Below the pieces are notes generated by a model that saw only the letters and a program-made list of their open reading frames with translations, had not been told where the DNA came from and searched no databases. The position numbers were made by a program, and so were the translations under genes. From Actinomadura xylanilytica (GTDB lineage Bacteria; Actinomycetota; Actinomycetes; Streptosporangiales; Streptosporangiaceae): a DNA stretch of 64,000 nt. Below are positions 53,215 to 61,609 of this stretch, piece after piece (the first letter of the stretch is position 1; the number at the start of each line of letters is the position of its first letter). The stretch is taken from NCBI RefSeq assembly GCF_030283145.1, contig NZ_JASNWE010000005.1, forward strand, positions 434,001 to 498,000, read 5' to 3'.

Positions 53215-53538
53215 GCCGACGCCAACCACCGGAGCAGAGAGCACGGTTCCGCCATCCATTCGCGTCACCGTCGACGCTGATCGCCGCCCGGGTGGTCCAG
53301 GGCATCGGCGGCGCGTCCCTCTTCCCCGCGACGCTGAACCTGGTGTCGACCTGCTTCGCTGAGGGACGTACTCGACCTCGCAGACGCACTCGATGACCGT
53401 CGCCGGCGCGGCACTAGCCGGAGCAGTCCTGCTGGCCGCGCTCGACCTGAGCAGAGGACGGCGGATCGCCACCGCCGCGCCAATAGAGCTGACCGCAGGA
53501 GCCGGACCCCGCTGACTCCGTGATCGAGTCGACGGGGT
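53215..53538 (+). pseudogene. MFS transporter scrap
   Basis: At 53262-53360 TLIAARVVQGIGGASLFPAT, LNLVSTCFAEG is a DHA2 exporter segment (helix 4 motif). It is followed by a hydrophobic 40-residue tail (MTVAGAALAGAVLLAALDLS). Both are pieces of a lost exporter. Confidence 0.5.
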
Positions 53539-54948
53539 TCACGGCGGGTGCGGCAGGATCTGGCACAGCGTGTCGAGGGCGGCGGCGTAGGCGTGGTCGG
53601 GTGGGGCGGCGTAGCCGACGACCAGGCCGTCCCACGGCGCGGTGGCGGCCCCAGGGTGGCGGTAGCCCGCGAGACCGTCGAGCGCGAGGCCCAGCCAGGT
53701 GGCGGCCTTCACGGTGGAGGTCTCGGTGCCCGGCGGCAGGCGGAGCACCGCATGCAGTCCCGCGGCGATCCCGGTGACGTCGATGTGCGGGGCCTGCGCG
53801 GCGAGGGCGTCGACCAGGCGGTTACGGCGGTCGCGGTAACGCTGGCGCATCCGCCGGATATGCCGGTCGTAGGCCCCAGAGGTGATCAGGTCCGCGAAGG
53901 TGAGCTGGTCCACCACGCTCGTCCACCGCTCCCGCTCTCCCTTCACCGACAGGACGGAATCGACCAGCCGCTCGGGCAGCACCATCCAGCCCAGGCGCAG
54001 CGCGGTCGACACGCTCTTGCTGGCCGACCCGACGTACAGGACATGGTCGGGGTCCAGTGCCTGGACCGCGCCGATCGGCTCGCGGTCATAGCGGAACTCA
54101 CCGTCGTAGTCGTCCTCGACGACCACCCGGCCCCGGGCCCGCGCCCAGTCGACCGCGGCGATGCGTCTGGCCGGAGCGAGCGGGCCGCCGATGGGAAACT
54201 GGTGGGCCGGGGTGAGCAGGGCCGCGCCTACGCCGCGCAGCCCGTCCAGCTCTTCGGTCCTGGAGCCGTGCTCGTCGAGGCCGAGCGGCACGGTGTGGAC
54301 GTCCGCGCCGGCCAGCAGCGCGCGGTGGAAACCCAGGCCGTAGGCCTCGACCGCGAGCTTCCCGCGGAGCACGCCCCCGCCGAACAGCAGGCGGATCGCG
54401 TCGGAGAAGCCCGCGCAGATCACGATGTTCTCGGGCGAGGTGCGCACGCCCCGGACCCGGGCGAGGTAGTCGGCGAGCGCCGTGCGCAGTTCGATCCGGC
54501 CCTGCGGGTCGCCCGGCCCGAAGGCCTCGTTGGGCGCGGCGGTGAGCGCCCGGCGCGTCGAGGCCGCCCAGGCGTTCCTCGGGAACGACGAGATGTCCGG
54601 ACGACCCTGCAGCAGATTGTGCGTGGGCGCACCCGACGCAGCGGGGGCCTTCTTCGGCACCCGCACCCGTTTGCCAGGGGCCGGGCGCTCGGCGACCCGG
54701 GTGCCCGATCCCTGACGGGCGATCAGCCAGCCCTCGGCGGCCAGCTCGGAGTAGGCCTCGGCGACGGTGTTCCGCGCGAGGCCCAGGTCGGCGGCGAGCG
54801 ACCGGTAAGGCGGCAGCCGCGTTCCCGCCCCCAGGCGTCCGTCCTGGATCGCCTCGCGCAGAGCCTGTCTGAGCGCGGCCCGGCGCGGCCCGGTACCGGC
54901 CAGCTCAAGATGCAGGTCGACCCCAGAATTGACCCATGATTCCGGCAC
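53539..54948 (-). CDS. MocR/PdxR-family PLP-dependent regulator
   Basis: 469 residues: GntR winged helix (RLPPYRSLAADLGLARNTVAEAYSELAAEGWLIARQGSGTRV, in part), a linker and an aminotransferase-like fold type I domain with VVEDDYDGEFRYD (Asp binding the pyridine N) and VGSASKSVSTALRLGW (the PLP Lys). These regulators sense pyridoxal phosphate or an amino compound. It is divergent from the AhpD-like gene across 47 bases, and a copy of its control region precedes the cupin gene. Confidence 0.9.
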   Translation of the reverse strand: MPESWVNSGVDLHLELAGTGPRRAALRQALREAIQDGRLGAGTRLPPYRSLAADLGLARNTVAEAYSELAAEGWLIARQGSGTRVAERPAPGKRVRVPKKAPAASGAPTHNLLQGRPDISSFPRNAWAASTRRALTAAPNEAFGPGDPQGRIELRTALADYLARVRGVRTSPENIVICAGFSDAIRLLFGGGVLRGKLAVEAYGLGFHRALLAGADVHTVPLGLDEHGSRTEELDGLRGVGAALLTPAHQFPIGGPLAPARRIAAVDWARARGRVVVEDDYDGEFRYDREPIGAVQALDPDHVLYVGSASKSVSTALRLGWMVLPERLVDSVLSVKGERERWTSVVDQLTFADLITSGAYDRHIRRMRQRYRDRRNRLVDALAAQAPHIDVTGIAAGLHAVLRLPPGTETSTVKAATWLGLALDGLAGYRHPGAATAPWDGLVVGYAAPPDHAYAAALDTLCQILPHPP

Positions 54949-54995
54949 CTTGATGCACCTCCTCGTCGGTCTTTCGGCTCCCTAGATTAGGCACC
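54926..54995 (+). promoter_or_regulatory. MocR/AhpD-like divergent control region
   Basis: TTGACCCATGATTCCGG, TTGATGCACC, GGTCTTTC and CTAGATT; duplicated upstream of the cupin gene at 52617. The last motif is a likely -10 for the rightward gene. Confidence 0.55.
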
Positions 54996-55460
54996 ATGAC
55001 GAACACCTGCACACCCCGGATCGATTTCGCCGCCTCCGCGCCGCGGGCGTTCAAGGCCCTGATCGGTCTCGACGCAGCCGCCCGCGAGGGGCTCGACCCC
55101 GCGCTGGTCGAGCTGATCCAGATCCGTTCCTCGCAGCTCAACGGCTGCGCCTACTGCCTGCACATGCACGTCGGCGCCGCACGCAAGGCCGGCGAGGACG
55201 ACATGCGCCTGCACATGGTCGCGGTCTGGTCCGAAGCGTCCCACTACTTCTCCGCCAAGGAGCGGGCCGCCCTGGCCCTGACCGAGGCGGTGACCCTGAT
55301 CGCGGCGGACGGCGTCCACGACGACGTCTACGCCCGCGCCGCCGCGCAGTTCGACCCCGCCGAACTGGCCCAGGTCCTTGCGGTGATCTCCGCGATCAAC
55401 ACCTGGAACCGTATAGCGATCACCACCGCGAGGGTCGCGGGCACCGACGAACGCCGCTGA
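54996..55460 (+). CDS. AhpD-like carboxymuconolactone decarboxylase family protein
   Basis: 154 residues with the AhpD core IQIRSSQLNGCAYCLHMHVGAAR: the CxxC pair and following His form the peroxidase/disulfide active site. WSEASHYFSAKERAALALTEAVT is the second conserved helix. It probably reduces peroxides or disulfides. Control is likely by the divergent MocR regulator. Confidence 0.87.
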   Translation: MTNTCTPRIDFAASAPRAFKALIGLDAAAREGLDPALVELIQIRSSQLNGCAYCLHMHVGAARKAGEDDMRLHMVAVWSEASHYFSAKERAALALTEAVTLIAADGVHDDVYARAAAQFDPAELAQVLAVISAINTWNRIAITTARVAGTDERR

Positions 55461-55714
55461 CACCTGGCTCCGCGATCGGGAACACCTTCGAGCCGAGCAG
55501 CAAGCAACCGAGGCCATGCCAGTTCGGGCGAGTGGTCGTGCCGATGCGGGACCGCGCCGTCGGCGCCGCGGGGGAGTCGGACGCGGTGGGCGCTGAGCGC
55601 GCAGTTGCCGGCACTGGCGTCGGCCAGCAGAAGGTGACCGATCTCGGGCAGATGCTCGGCGTCGCCGGCGCGGACGACGTCCGGATCGTGCGGCTTGGCC
55701 ATGAAGACAGACAT
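55461..55714 (-). pseudogene. Cupin gene, 5' part only
   Basis: MSVFMAKPHDPDVVRAGDAE, LLLADASAGNCALSAHRVRL, GAVPHRHDHSPE: the first strands and metal motif of a cupin. The sequence then loses homology before reaching the AhpD-like gene end. It is divergent from the ribbon-helix-helix gene at 55760. Confidence 0.6.
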
Positions 55715-55727
55715 CTCTCCCTGGCCT

Positions 55728-55759
55728 TGCTAGCTAGCTAGTATGCTAGCATCGAACCC
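55728..55759. promoter_or_regulatory. GCTAGC-repeat operator
   Basis: TTGCTAGCTAGCTAGTATGC then TAGCA: GCTAGC at 55729, 55733 and 55745 plus a GCTAGT, giving overlapping dyads ten bases before the RHH start. It fits a ribbon-helix-helix dimer array. Confidence 0.6.
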
Positions 55760-55939
55760 ATGGGCGACGAGGACGTCAAGCAGTTCAACGTGTACCTGCC
55801 GATAGGACTGATCAGGCAGGTCAAGCATCACGCGATCGAGACGGGCATGTCGTTGTCGGCGTTGGTCGCCGACGCGTTGCGTGTCTACCTCGACGACACC
55901 AACGGGCAGCAACATCACTCTTCCGAAAAGGAGTCATGA
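55760..55939 (+). CDS. Small ribbon-helix-helix (CopG/Arc-like) regulator
   Basis: 59 residues: EDVKQFNVYLPIGLIRQVKHHAIETGMSLSALVADALRVYLDD, a complete RHH with the DNA-contacting strand KQFNVYLP. It overlaps nothing and is followed one base later by the VOC gene, whose ribosome site AAGGAG lies in its last codons. It probably controls its own operon (VOC protein, exporter) through the GCTAGC repeats. Confidence 0.85.
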   Translation: MGDEDVKQFNVYLPIGLIRQVKHHAIETGMSLSALVADALRVYLDDTNGQQHHSSEKES

Positions 55940-55940
55940 C

Positions 55941-56285
55941 ATGGGGACAGAAGGAATCGAGGCGGTGTTCCTGGAGACCCGCAACTGGGGGAAGGCCGCG
56001 AAGTTCTTCCAGGCACTGGGGTACGAAATGGAGATGTCCGCCGGCGACGGATCCGGTGTGTTCCGTAACGGCGAGGGGCCTTATCTCGTCCTCGTGGAGA
56101 TCCCCGAGGATCGGGAGCCGGGCGTACAGATCGCTTTGAAGGTGCCCGATGCCGACGCGTTCCGCGCCGATCCCGCCATCGATGTGGTGACCCCGTTCCA
56201 GGACACCCACTACGGGACCCGGGAAATGACCGTCCGGGATCCCGACGGGCGGTTGTGGAGCCTACAGGCGCCCACCAAGAGCTGA
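55941..56285 (+). CDS. VOC-family (glyoxalase/bleomycin-resistance fold) protein
   Basis: 114 residues with two beta-alpha-beta-beta-beta modules: IEAVFLETRNWGKAAKFFQALGYEMEM and DVVTPFQDTHYGTREMTVRDPDGRLWSLQ. The end motif VRDPDGRLW is typical. Members bind or modify small molecules, including antibiotics. Second gene of the RHH-VOC-exporter operon, so a resistance role is plausible but unproven. Confidence 0.85.
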   Translation: MGTEGIEAVFLETRNWGKAAKFFQALGYEMEMSAGDGSGVFRNGEGPYLVLVEIPEDREPGVQIALKVPDADAFRADPAIDVVTPFQDTHYGTREMTVRDPDGRLWSLQAPTKS

Positions 56286-56368
56286 CCCGTCCGGGCCCGG
56301 TCCGCCTCGGCCGACCGGGCCTGTGCCCTGCCCAGGCGATTCCTGCCGACGTCCACGAAGGGATACGA

Positions 56369-57985
56369 ATGAAAAGATGGCGCGGCAATCCTTGGGCGGT
56401 GCTGCTGACGCTCAGCCTGGGATTCTTCATGTCACTGCTGGACCTGACGGCCGTGAACGTCGCCATTCCCAGCATGATCGACGACCTGGACGCGTCGCTG
56501 GACCGGGTGTTGTGGGTCATCAACATCTACATCCTCGTCCTCGCCGCGCTGCTGATCACGTTCGGCCGGCTGGGCGATGTGCACGGGCCGCGCACCATGT
56601 TCATCGGGGGCGTCGCCCTGTTCACGGTCGCGTCCGTGCTGTGCGGCCTGTCGCAGGATCCGGCCCAGCTCATCGCCGCCCGGGCCATGCAGGGCCTGGG
56701 CGCGGCGGCGCTGACGCCGCAGACGATGACGATCATCATCGGCACCTTCCCGGCCGAGCGGCGCGGCACGGCGCTCGGCGTCTGGGGAGCGGTCGCGGGC
56801 GTGGCCACGATCGCCGGGCCCACGATCGGCGGACTCCTGGTCAGCACGGCCGGCTGGCGCTGGATCTTCTTCGTGAACGTCCCGCTCGGCGCGATCGTGC
56901 TCGCGATGGCCGTCACGCTCGTGCCGGACGTCCGGCACGGCACCCGACACAAGCTGGACGTGCCGGGCGTGCTGCTCGCCACGGCGACGCTGGCGTGCCT
57001 GACCTTCGCGCTCACCGAGGGCCAGCGCTATCACTGGAACGCCGGGATCTGGGCGCTGCTCGGCGGGGCCGCGCTGCTGCTGGTGGGGTTCCTGGTCCAC
57101 CAGCGCACCCGGCAGGGGGGCGAACCACTGCTGCCCTTCGTGCTCTTCCACGACCGCAACTACGCGGTCATGAGCTTCGTGTCCGCGACCGTCCAGGTCG
57201 GGATGATCGGCCTGTTCCTGCCGGTGATGATCTATCTGCAATCGGTGCTGGGCTTCAGCGCCCTCAAGGCCGGACTGGTGATGGCGCCGGCGATGGTGGT
57301 ATCGGCGGTCCTGTCGCCGTTCTCAGGCCGGATGGCGGACCGGGTCGGCGGCCAGTACGTCCTGATGACCGGCCTGTCCCTGTTCGCGGTCGGCATGGCC
57401 TGGCTCACCTGGGTCACCGGTGTCGGCCGTGCGTGGTGGGAGTTCCAGCCGGCCCTGATCGTGGCCGGGGTCGGCATCGGCTGCGTGTTCGGCCCGATGG
57501 TCACGGTCGCGATGTACAACGTGGAGCCCAAGATGGCCGGGGCCGCCTCCGGCGTGCTGAACACGATCCGGCAGATCGGCACGGTCATCGGCAGCGCCGC
57601 GGTCGGCGCGGTGTTGCAGAATCGCCTGGCCTCCTCACTCCAGAACGAGGCGGCCGACCGGGCCGCCGGCCTTCCGGCGGGCGTCCGCGGCCAGTTCGTG
57701 ACCGGCTTCGACAACGCCGCCAAGGGCGGCCTGGAGGTCGGCGCCGGGCAGACCGGCGCGACGCTCCGACCACCGCCGGGGACGCCGGCGAGCCTCGCCC
57801 ACCACATCCAGCAGGCGGCGGCATCGGTGTTCGAGCACGGGTTCGTCCACGCCATGCGGCCGACCCTGGCACTGCCCATCGCCGCGATCACGGTCGGCGC
57901 CGTCTCCTGCCTGCTGGTGCGATGCCGGCAGGACGACAGCCCGCGCAAGGCTCCGGCAGCGGCCGAGGCCGGTACTTCGGCCTAG
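56369..57985 (+). CDS. DHA2-family (EmrB/QacA) exporter
   Basis: 538 residues, about 14 membrane helices. First helix FFMSLLDLTAVNVAIPSM with the conserved Asp, GRLGDVHGPRTMF (motif A), GVWGAVAGVATIAGPTIGGLL (motif C), and an extended loop before the last helix. GAAGGGAT precedes the ATG at 56369. Third gene of the RHH-VOC operon; probably exports the compound sensed or bound by its partners. Confidence 0.9.
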   Translation: MKRWRGNPWAVLLTLSLGFFMSLLDLTAVNVAIPSMIDDLDASLDRVLWVINIYILVLAALLITFGRLGDVHGPRTMFIGGVALFTVASVLCGLSQDPAQLIAARAMQGLGAAALTPQTMTIIIGTFPAERRGTALGVWGAVAGVATIAGPTIGGLLVSTAGWRWIFFVNVPLGAIVLAMAVTLVPDVRHGTRHKLDVPGVLLATATLACLTFALTEGQRYHWNAGIWALLGGAALLLVGFLVHQRTRQGGEPLLPFVLFHDRNYAVMSFVSATVQVGMIGLFLPVMIYLQSVLGFSALKAGLVMAPAMVVSAVLSPFSGRMADRVGGQYVLMTGLSLFAVGMAWLTWVTGVGRAWWEFQPALIVAGVGIGCVFGPMVTVAMYNVEPKMAGAASGVLNTIRQIGTVIGSAAVGAVLQNRLASSLQNEAADRAAGLPAGVRGQFVTGFDNAAKGGLEVGAGQTGATLRPPPGTPASLAHHIQQAAASVFEHGFVHAMRPTLALPIAAITVGAVSCLLVRCRQDDSPRKAPAAAEAGTSA

Positions 57986-58215
57986 CGACCGCGCTCCGGC
58001 ATGCCGGCGGCCGACGACTTCGAAGGGTGGGCGGTGCCGGTGGCCGCCTCCACGCTGAGACCGCCGTCCACGGGCAGGACGACGCCGGTGACGAAGGCGG
58101 CGCGGTCGCTGAGCAGACAGGCGGCGGCCTGCGCCGGCTCGGACGCGATGGACGGCCGCGCGGATGCTGCCGGGGTCCGCCAGGTCGGCCGTGACGTGGT
58201 CCGCGATGCCCCGGC
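57985..58215 (-). pseudogene. Short-chain dehydrogenase, internally deleted
   Basis: The minus strand has DHVTADLADPGSIRAAVHRV (early Rossmann part) and, in another frame, LLSDRAAFVTGVVLPVDGGL, the standard SDR C-terminus. The catalytic Ser-Tyr-Lys centre between them is gone. Confidence 0.65.
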
Positions 58216-58237
58216 GGCGCGGATCCCCGGTCCCAAC

Positions 58238-58717
58238 ATGGTGACCGTCCGCGGCCCGGGGAACGGCACGACCGGGTACTGCTGGCTGGACGCGACGACC
58301 GACAACATGACGACGACCGGCCCCTGGACGTCCACGCTTCCCGGACGGCTCCAAGGCGACCTCACCCAGATTCCCGCCGACGCCACACCGGAACAGGCCG
58401 AGGCGCTGCTGGAGCCGGTGAAGCGGACCGTTCACGTCGTGGTGTCGCCCGCGCCGAACCCGGTGGTGACCGAAGAACCACTGAACACCATCACCATCAG
58501 CGACACCCTCGCAGAAGGGCTCAGCTGCCCGACCACCACACTGGCCCCAGGTGAATCAGTGACCTGCACCGGCCGCCACAACGTCACCCAAGAGGACAGG
58601 AAACGCGGATACGTCACGAACACCGCAACCGCAACAGGCCAGAGAGAGGACGACGACCAGCCCGTCACCTCCAACGAATCCGAGCTGACCGTGCACGTCA
58701 ACGAGCCCAAACCTTAG
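58238..58717 (+). CDS. Fragment of a DUF7507/DUF11-type surface protein
   Basis: 159 residues from ATG 58238. The C-terminal half (NTITISDTLAEGLSCPTTTL, APGESVTCTGRHNVTQED, GYVTNTATATG) is one complete repeat of the bacterial-surface DUF7507 type. The N-terminal part (GTTGYCWLDATTDNMTTTGP) is unknown. No signal peptide or anchor, so it is probably a piece of a larger secreted protein. Confidence 0.5.
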   Translation: MVTVRGPGNGTTGYCWLDATTDNMTTTGPWTSTLPGRLQGDLTQIPADATPEQAEALLEPVKRTVHVVVSPAPNPVVTEEPLNTITISDTLAEGLSCPTTTLAPGESVTCTGRHNVTQEDRKRGYVTNTATATGQREDDDQPVTSNESELTVHVNEPKP

Positions 58718-58936
58718 GTTGGCGGGCACCGGCCCGGCCGGCGGGCCCACCGATGGAATCCGCCGGCCGGGGCGTACCTGGCGAGTCAGGCCAGGATTCG
58801 GTCCCATGATTCGTCAACTGCCAGTGTCACGGGCACATGATCGGCAGATACCTCGAGTCGGGTGAAACTGACGGGTCTGTGGCAGGTATCGCCCCTCTCC
58901 CTTGGCTCCGGTCCGCGGGAACCGTAGCGTCCAGGC

Positions 58937-59743
58937 ATGGTCAAGATCGTCGGACTGAACTGCCATCCGGTCAAGGGGTGCGCCGGCACCGCGCTCGATC
59001 AGGCGGTGCTGACCCCCGCGGGCATCGCGCACGACCGGACGTTCATGGTCACCGGCACCGGCGGCGTGTTCCGTAGCCTGCGCCGCGATCCCAGGCTGGC
59101 GCTGGTCAGGCCGCGGGTCAGCGCGGACGGCGCGCTGCTCACCCTCCGGACGGACGGCTCGGACGCCATCACGGTCGCGGTGGACCTGACCGGCCCGCGC
59201 CGCGAAGTGCGGATGTTCGGCGACCCGTATCCGGGCATCGACCAGGGCGACACGGCGGCCGAGTGGCTGTCGGACGTGCTCGGCTCATCCAGCCGCCTGG
59301 TCAGGCTGCCGCCCGAGTATCACCGTGTCACCGATGGCCTGACGCCCGGGACGGCCGGCTATGCCGACGGCAGCGCCGTGCATCTGACCGCCGTGTCGTC
59401 CTTGGCGGCCCTGAACGAACGGATCGCGGCGCGGGGTGCCGGGACCGTTCCGATGAGCCGCTTCCGCCCCAACATCGTCATCGACGGCTGGGACGAGCCG
59501 CACCTGGAGGATCGGATCCGCCGCGCCGCCGTCGGCGACGCCGAACTCGGTTTCACCAAGCTCGCCATCCGGTGCGCGGTCACGGTGGTCGATCAGGCCG
59601 GGAGACGGGCCGGGCCCGAACCGCTGCGCACGCTGGCCGGCTACCGGCGCACCCCCGATGGGGTGGCCTTCGGGGTCAAGTTCTCAGTGACCCGGGAAGG
59701 CAAGGTGTCGGTCGGCGACGAGCTGACCGTCACCGCCTGGTAG
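58937..59743 (+). CDS. MOSC-domain protein with N-terminal beta barrel
   Basis: 268 residues: MOSC_N barrel (GLNCHPVKGCAGTALDQAVL...IAHDRTFMVTG) and a MOSC domain (FRPNIVIDGWDEPHLEDRIR, CAVTVVDQAGRRAGPEPLRTLAGYRR). Proteins of this group are molybdenum-cofactor sulfurases or Moco-binding reductases; here the usual DPxTG is changed to VDQAGRR and the Moco-binding Cys is CAVT, as in the mARC/YcbX type. It stands alone. Confidence 0.88.
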   Translation: MVKIVGLNCHPVKGCAGTALDQAVLTPAGIAHDRTFMVTGTGGVFRSLRRDPRLALVRPRVSADGALLTLRTDGSDAITVAVDLTGPRREVRMFGDPYPGIDQGDTAAEWLSDVLGSSSRLVRLPPEYHRVTDGLTPGTAGYADGSAVHLTAVSSLAALNERIAARGAGTVPMSRFRPNIVIDGWDEPHLEDRIRRAAVGDAELGFTKLAIRCAVTVVDQAGRRAGPEPLRTLAGYRRTPDGVAFGVKFSVTREGKVSVGDELTVTAW

Positions 59744-59791
59744 GCCCGTCGAGGAGCGATTGTCGATTCCTGTGGACGCTCTGAATCTTGA

Positions 59792-60151
59792 TCACTTGGT
59801 GGCGTCGCGGTAAGTCCACATCTCGGCGAGCCGGCCGTCCTGCACTCGGATGAGCCAGACCAGGCGGGTGGTGGTCGGGTTGTCTTGTGGTCCGTGGCCG
59901 GCGCTGCCGACGATGGCCACCAAGTCGCTGTCGCCGAGGATGGAATCGATCTGGAACCGCAGGTCCGGTTGTGCTGTGCGGATCCGTTCGACGGCCTGCC
60001 GCACGTGGTGCGGACCGGTCACTTCAGGGTGGGCGTGGTCGATCCAATCGGGGCTGAGGATCTCATCGGCGATCGAGGGGTCGCCGGTGTTCCACATCTC
60101 GAAGTAGCGCGTCGCGATGTGCTGGGCGGACTGGGGCATGTCACTGTTCAT
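59792..60151 (-). CDS. SnoaL-like/NTF2-fold protein
   Basis: 119 residues: TRYFEMWNTGDPSIADEILSPDWIDHAHP, VTGPHHVRQAVERIRTAQPDLRFQID, HGPQDNPTTTRLVWLIRVQDGRL, the cone fold of SnoaL-like cyclases and hydrolases. ATG at 60151 has GAGGGAG six bases upstream; a longer start at 60178 is less likely. Function unknown. Confidence 0.82.
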   Translation of the reverse strand: MNSDMPQSAQHIATRYFEMWNTGDPSIADEILSPDWIDHAHPEVTGPHHVRQAVERIRTAQPDLRFQIDSILGDSDLVAIVGSAGHGPQDNPTTTRLVWLIRVQDGRLAEMWTYRDATK

Positions 60152-60372
60152 CAGTACTCCCTCAGTATGGTTGGACATTGTGACTCGGCCGGCCTTCCGG
60201 CGAACCGGGCGATGTAGGCGTCGACCTCGGCCTGCACCGCTTCGGCGGGCATCGGCCTGCTTGGAGAACCTGCTGAGTGCTTCGGGAAGGTACGCCCTTC
60301 CCCGCCGATCCACAGATTCAAGCATTGCGCGCGGTCAGACCGCCCAGGGCGAGGACGGACGGCTCCGGTTCG
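60152..60372. other. Leader region with a 33-codon remnant
   Basis: A minus frame (AVQAEVDAYIARFAGRPAES) near 60250-60190 resembles the start of a DUF1801-like protein but stops at once. Otherwise empty. Confidence 0.25.
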
Positions 60373-61224
60373 CTAAGAGGCCAGCCGGGCGGCGGTGGCG
60401 GCGATCGTCGTGCAGGACATGGTGAAGGTGCCGCCTGCCGCGTCGACGGCGGCACCGAGGCCGTCGAGGAGTTCCTGCTGGACGGCCTCGGGGTGCCGGG
60501 TGAAGCCGCCGGTGGTGGGGACCAGGTCCAGCCACTCGTCCCGGGTGTAGGGCCGCTCCCAGGAGGACAGCCATTCTTCCGGCTCGCCGAACGTCCCCGC
60601 CTGCCGGATCACGTCGGCCACCCTCGCGCATCCGGCCCGGTAGGTGTCGACGGCAGGCCTCGCCCAGAAGCCGGCAGGTGCCGAGTCCGGCAGCACCCGG
60701 CGGAAGACCCCGGCGAACGCCTCGCGCAGGTCCTTCGGCGGGTCGAAGGCGTTCCAGAACACCGCCAGCCTGCCGCCGGGGCGCAGCACCGCGGCGGCTT
60801 TCGCCGCGCCCGCGACCGGGTCCACCCAGTGCCAGGCCTGCGCGGCGACGACCGTGTCGAACGTGCGGCCGGCCGGGTCCCAGTCCTCGAACTTCGCGAC
60901 CTCCGTCTCGGTCCCGCCGCGCCTGGCCAGCTCGGCCATTCGCGGGTCGGGATCCACGCCGAGCACCTGGCAGCCTGCCGCCGCGAACAGCCGGGCGGAG
61001 ATGCCGGTGCCGCACCCGACGTCGAGGACGTCGCTTCCCGGGCTGGCGGCGATGACGCGCTCCACCAGGTCGACGGGATAGGTGGGCCTGGCCCGGTCGT
61101 AGCGGCCGGCGTCAGCACCGAATCCCTCGGCGACCTGCCGCTGGAGATGCGATGCCCGCGCCCGCTCGTCGCCCCCGGTTCCGGTCTCGGAGTCCCCCTC
61201 AGGGCCAGACGGTGGAGTGATCAC
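60373..61224 (-). CDS. Class I SAM-dependent methyltransferase
   Basis: 283 residues: motif I VLDVGCGTGISARLF, acidic loop VLGVDPDPRMAELA, motif around FDTVVAAQAWHWVDP, and PGGRLAVFWNAFDPP. It belongs to the UbiE/Methyltransf_11 group with the WHWVDP variant. Substrate unknown. Alone, with a long gap upstream. Confidence 0.88.
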   Translation of the reverse strand: MITPPSGPEGDSETGTGGDERARASHLQRQVAEGFGADAGRYDRARPTYPVDLVERVIAASPGSDVLDVGCGTGISARLFAAAGCQVLGVDPDPRMAELARRGGTETEVAKFEDWDPAGRTFDTVVAAQAWHWVDPVAGAAKAAAVLRPGGRLAVFWNAFDPPKDLREAFAGVFRRVLPDSAPAGFWARPAVDTYRAGCARVADVIRQAGTFGEPEEWLSSWERPYTRDEWLDLVPTTGGFTRHPEAVQQELLDGLGAAVDAAGGTFTMSCTTIAATAARLAS

Positions 61225-61609
61225 GCGTCCACCATAAGTGGGCTTGTGCCCATTTACCCCATGCGTTCACGGACAGCGAAGGAAGAGCGGACGAGCGGCC
61301 CAGCCCGCGGTCGGCGGGCCCGCCCCGGATTCCAGTGGACGGCTTACCGCCCGACCAGAACGGGTCCCGGCCGATGAAACCGATGAGCCTGGTCTGGGTG
61401 TCCGCACCACCGGACACCTCGACCCGGGCCCCGAACTGGCGGCGGACCGCCGCTTGTCTCCCGGAACAACATCTCCCGATCGACTCTGATTTGTCCAACA
61501 ATTGAATGAATCCCTCCTTTTCTGGATTATTTCAGCAACACCAATCAGATCCCTTTCCTCGGCAACAGGACTGCCCCCGGACCCCCTCACCACCCGCCAA
61601 AGGACCGCC
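61225..61609. other. No gene recognised
   Basis: Divergent intergenic region between the methyltransferase and phosphatase genes. No dyad or clear promoter found. Confidence 0.3.
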
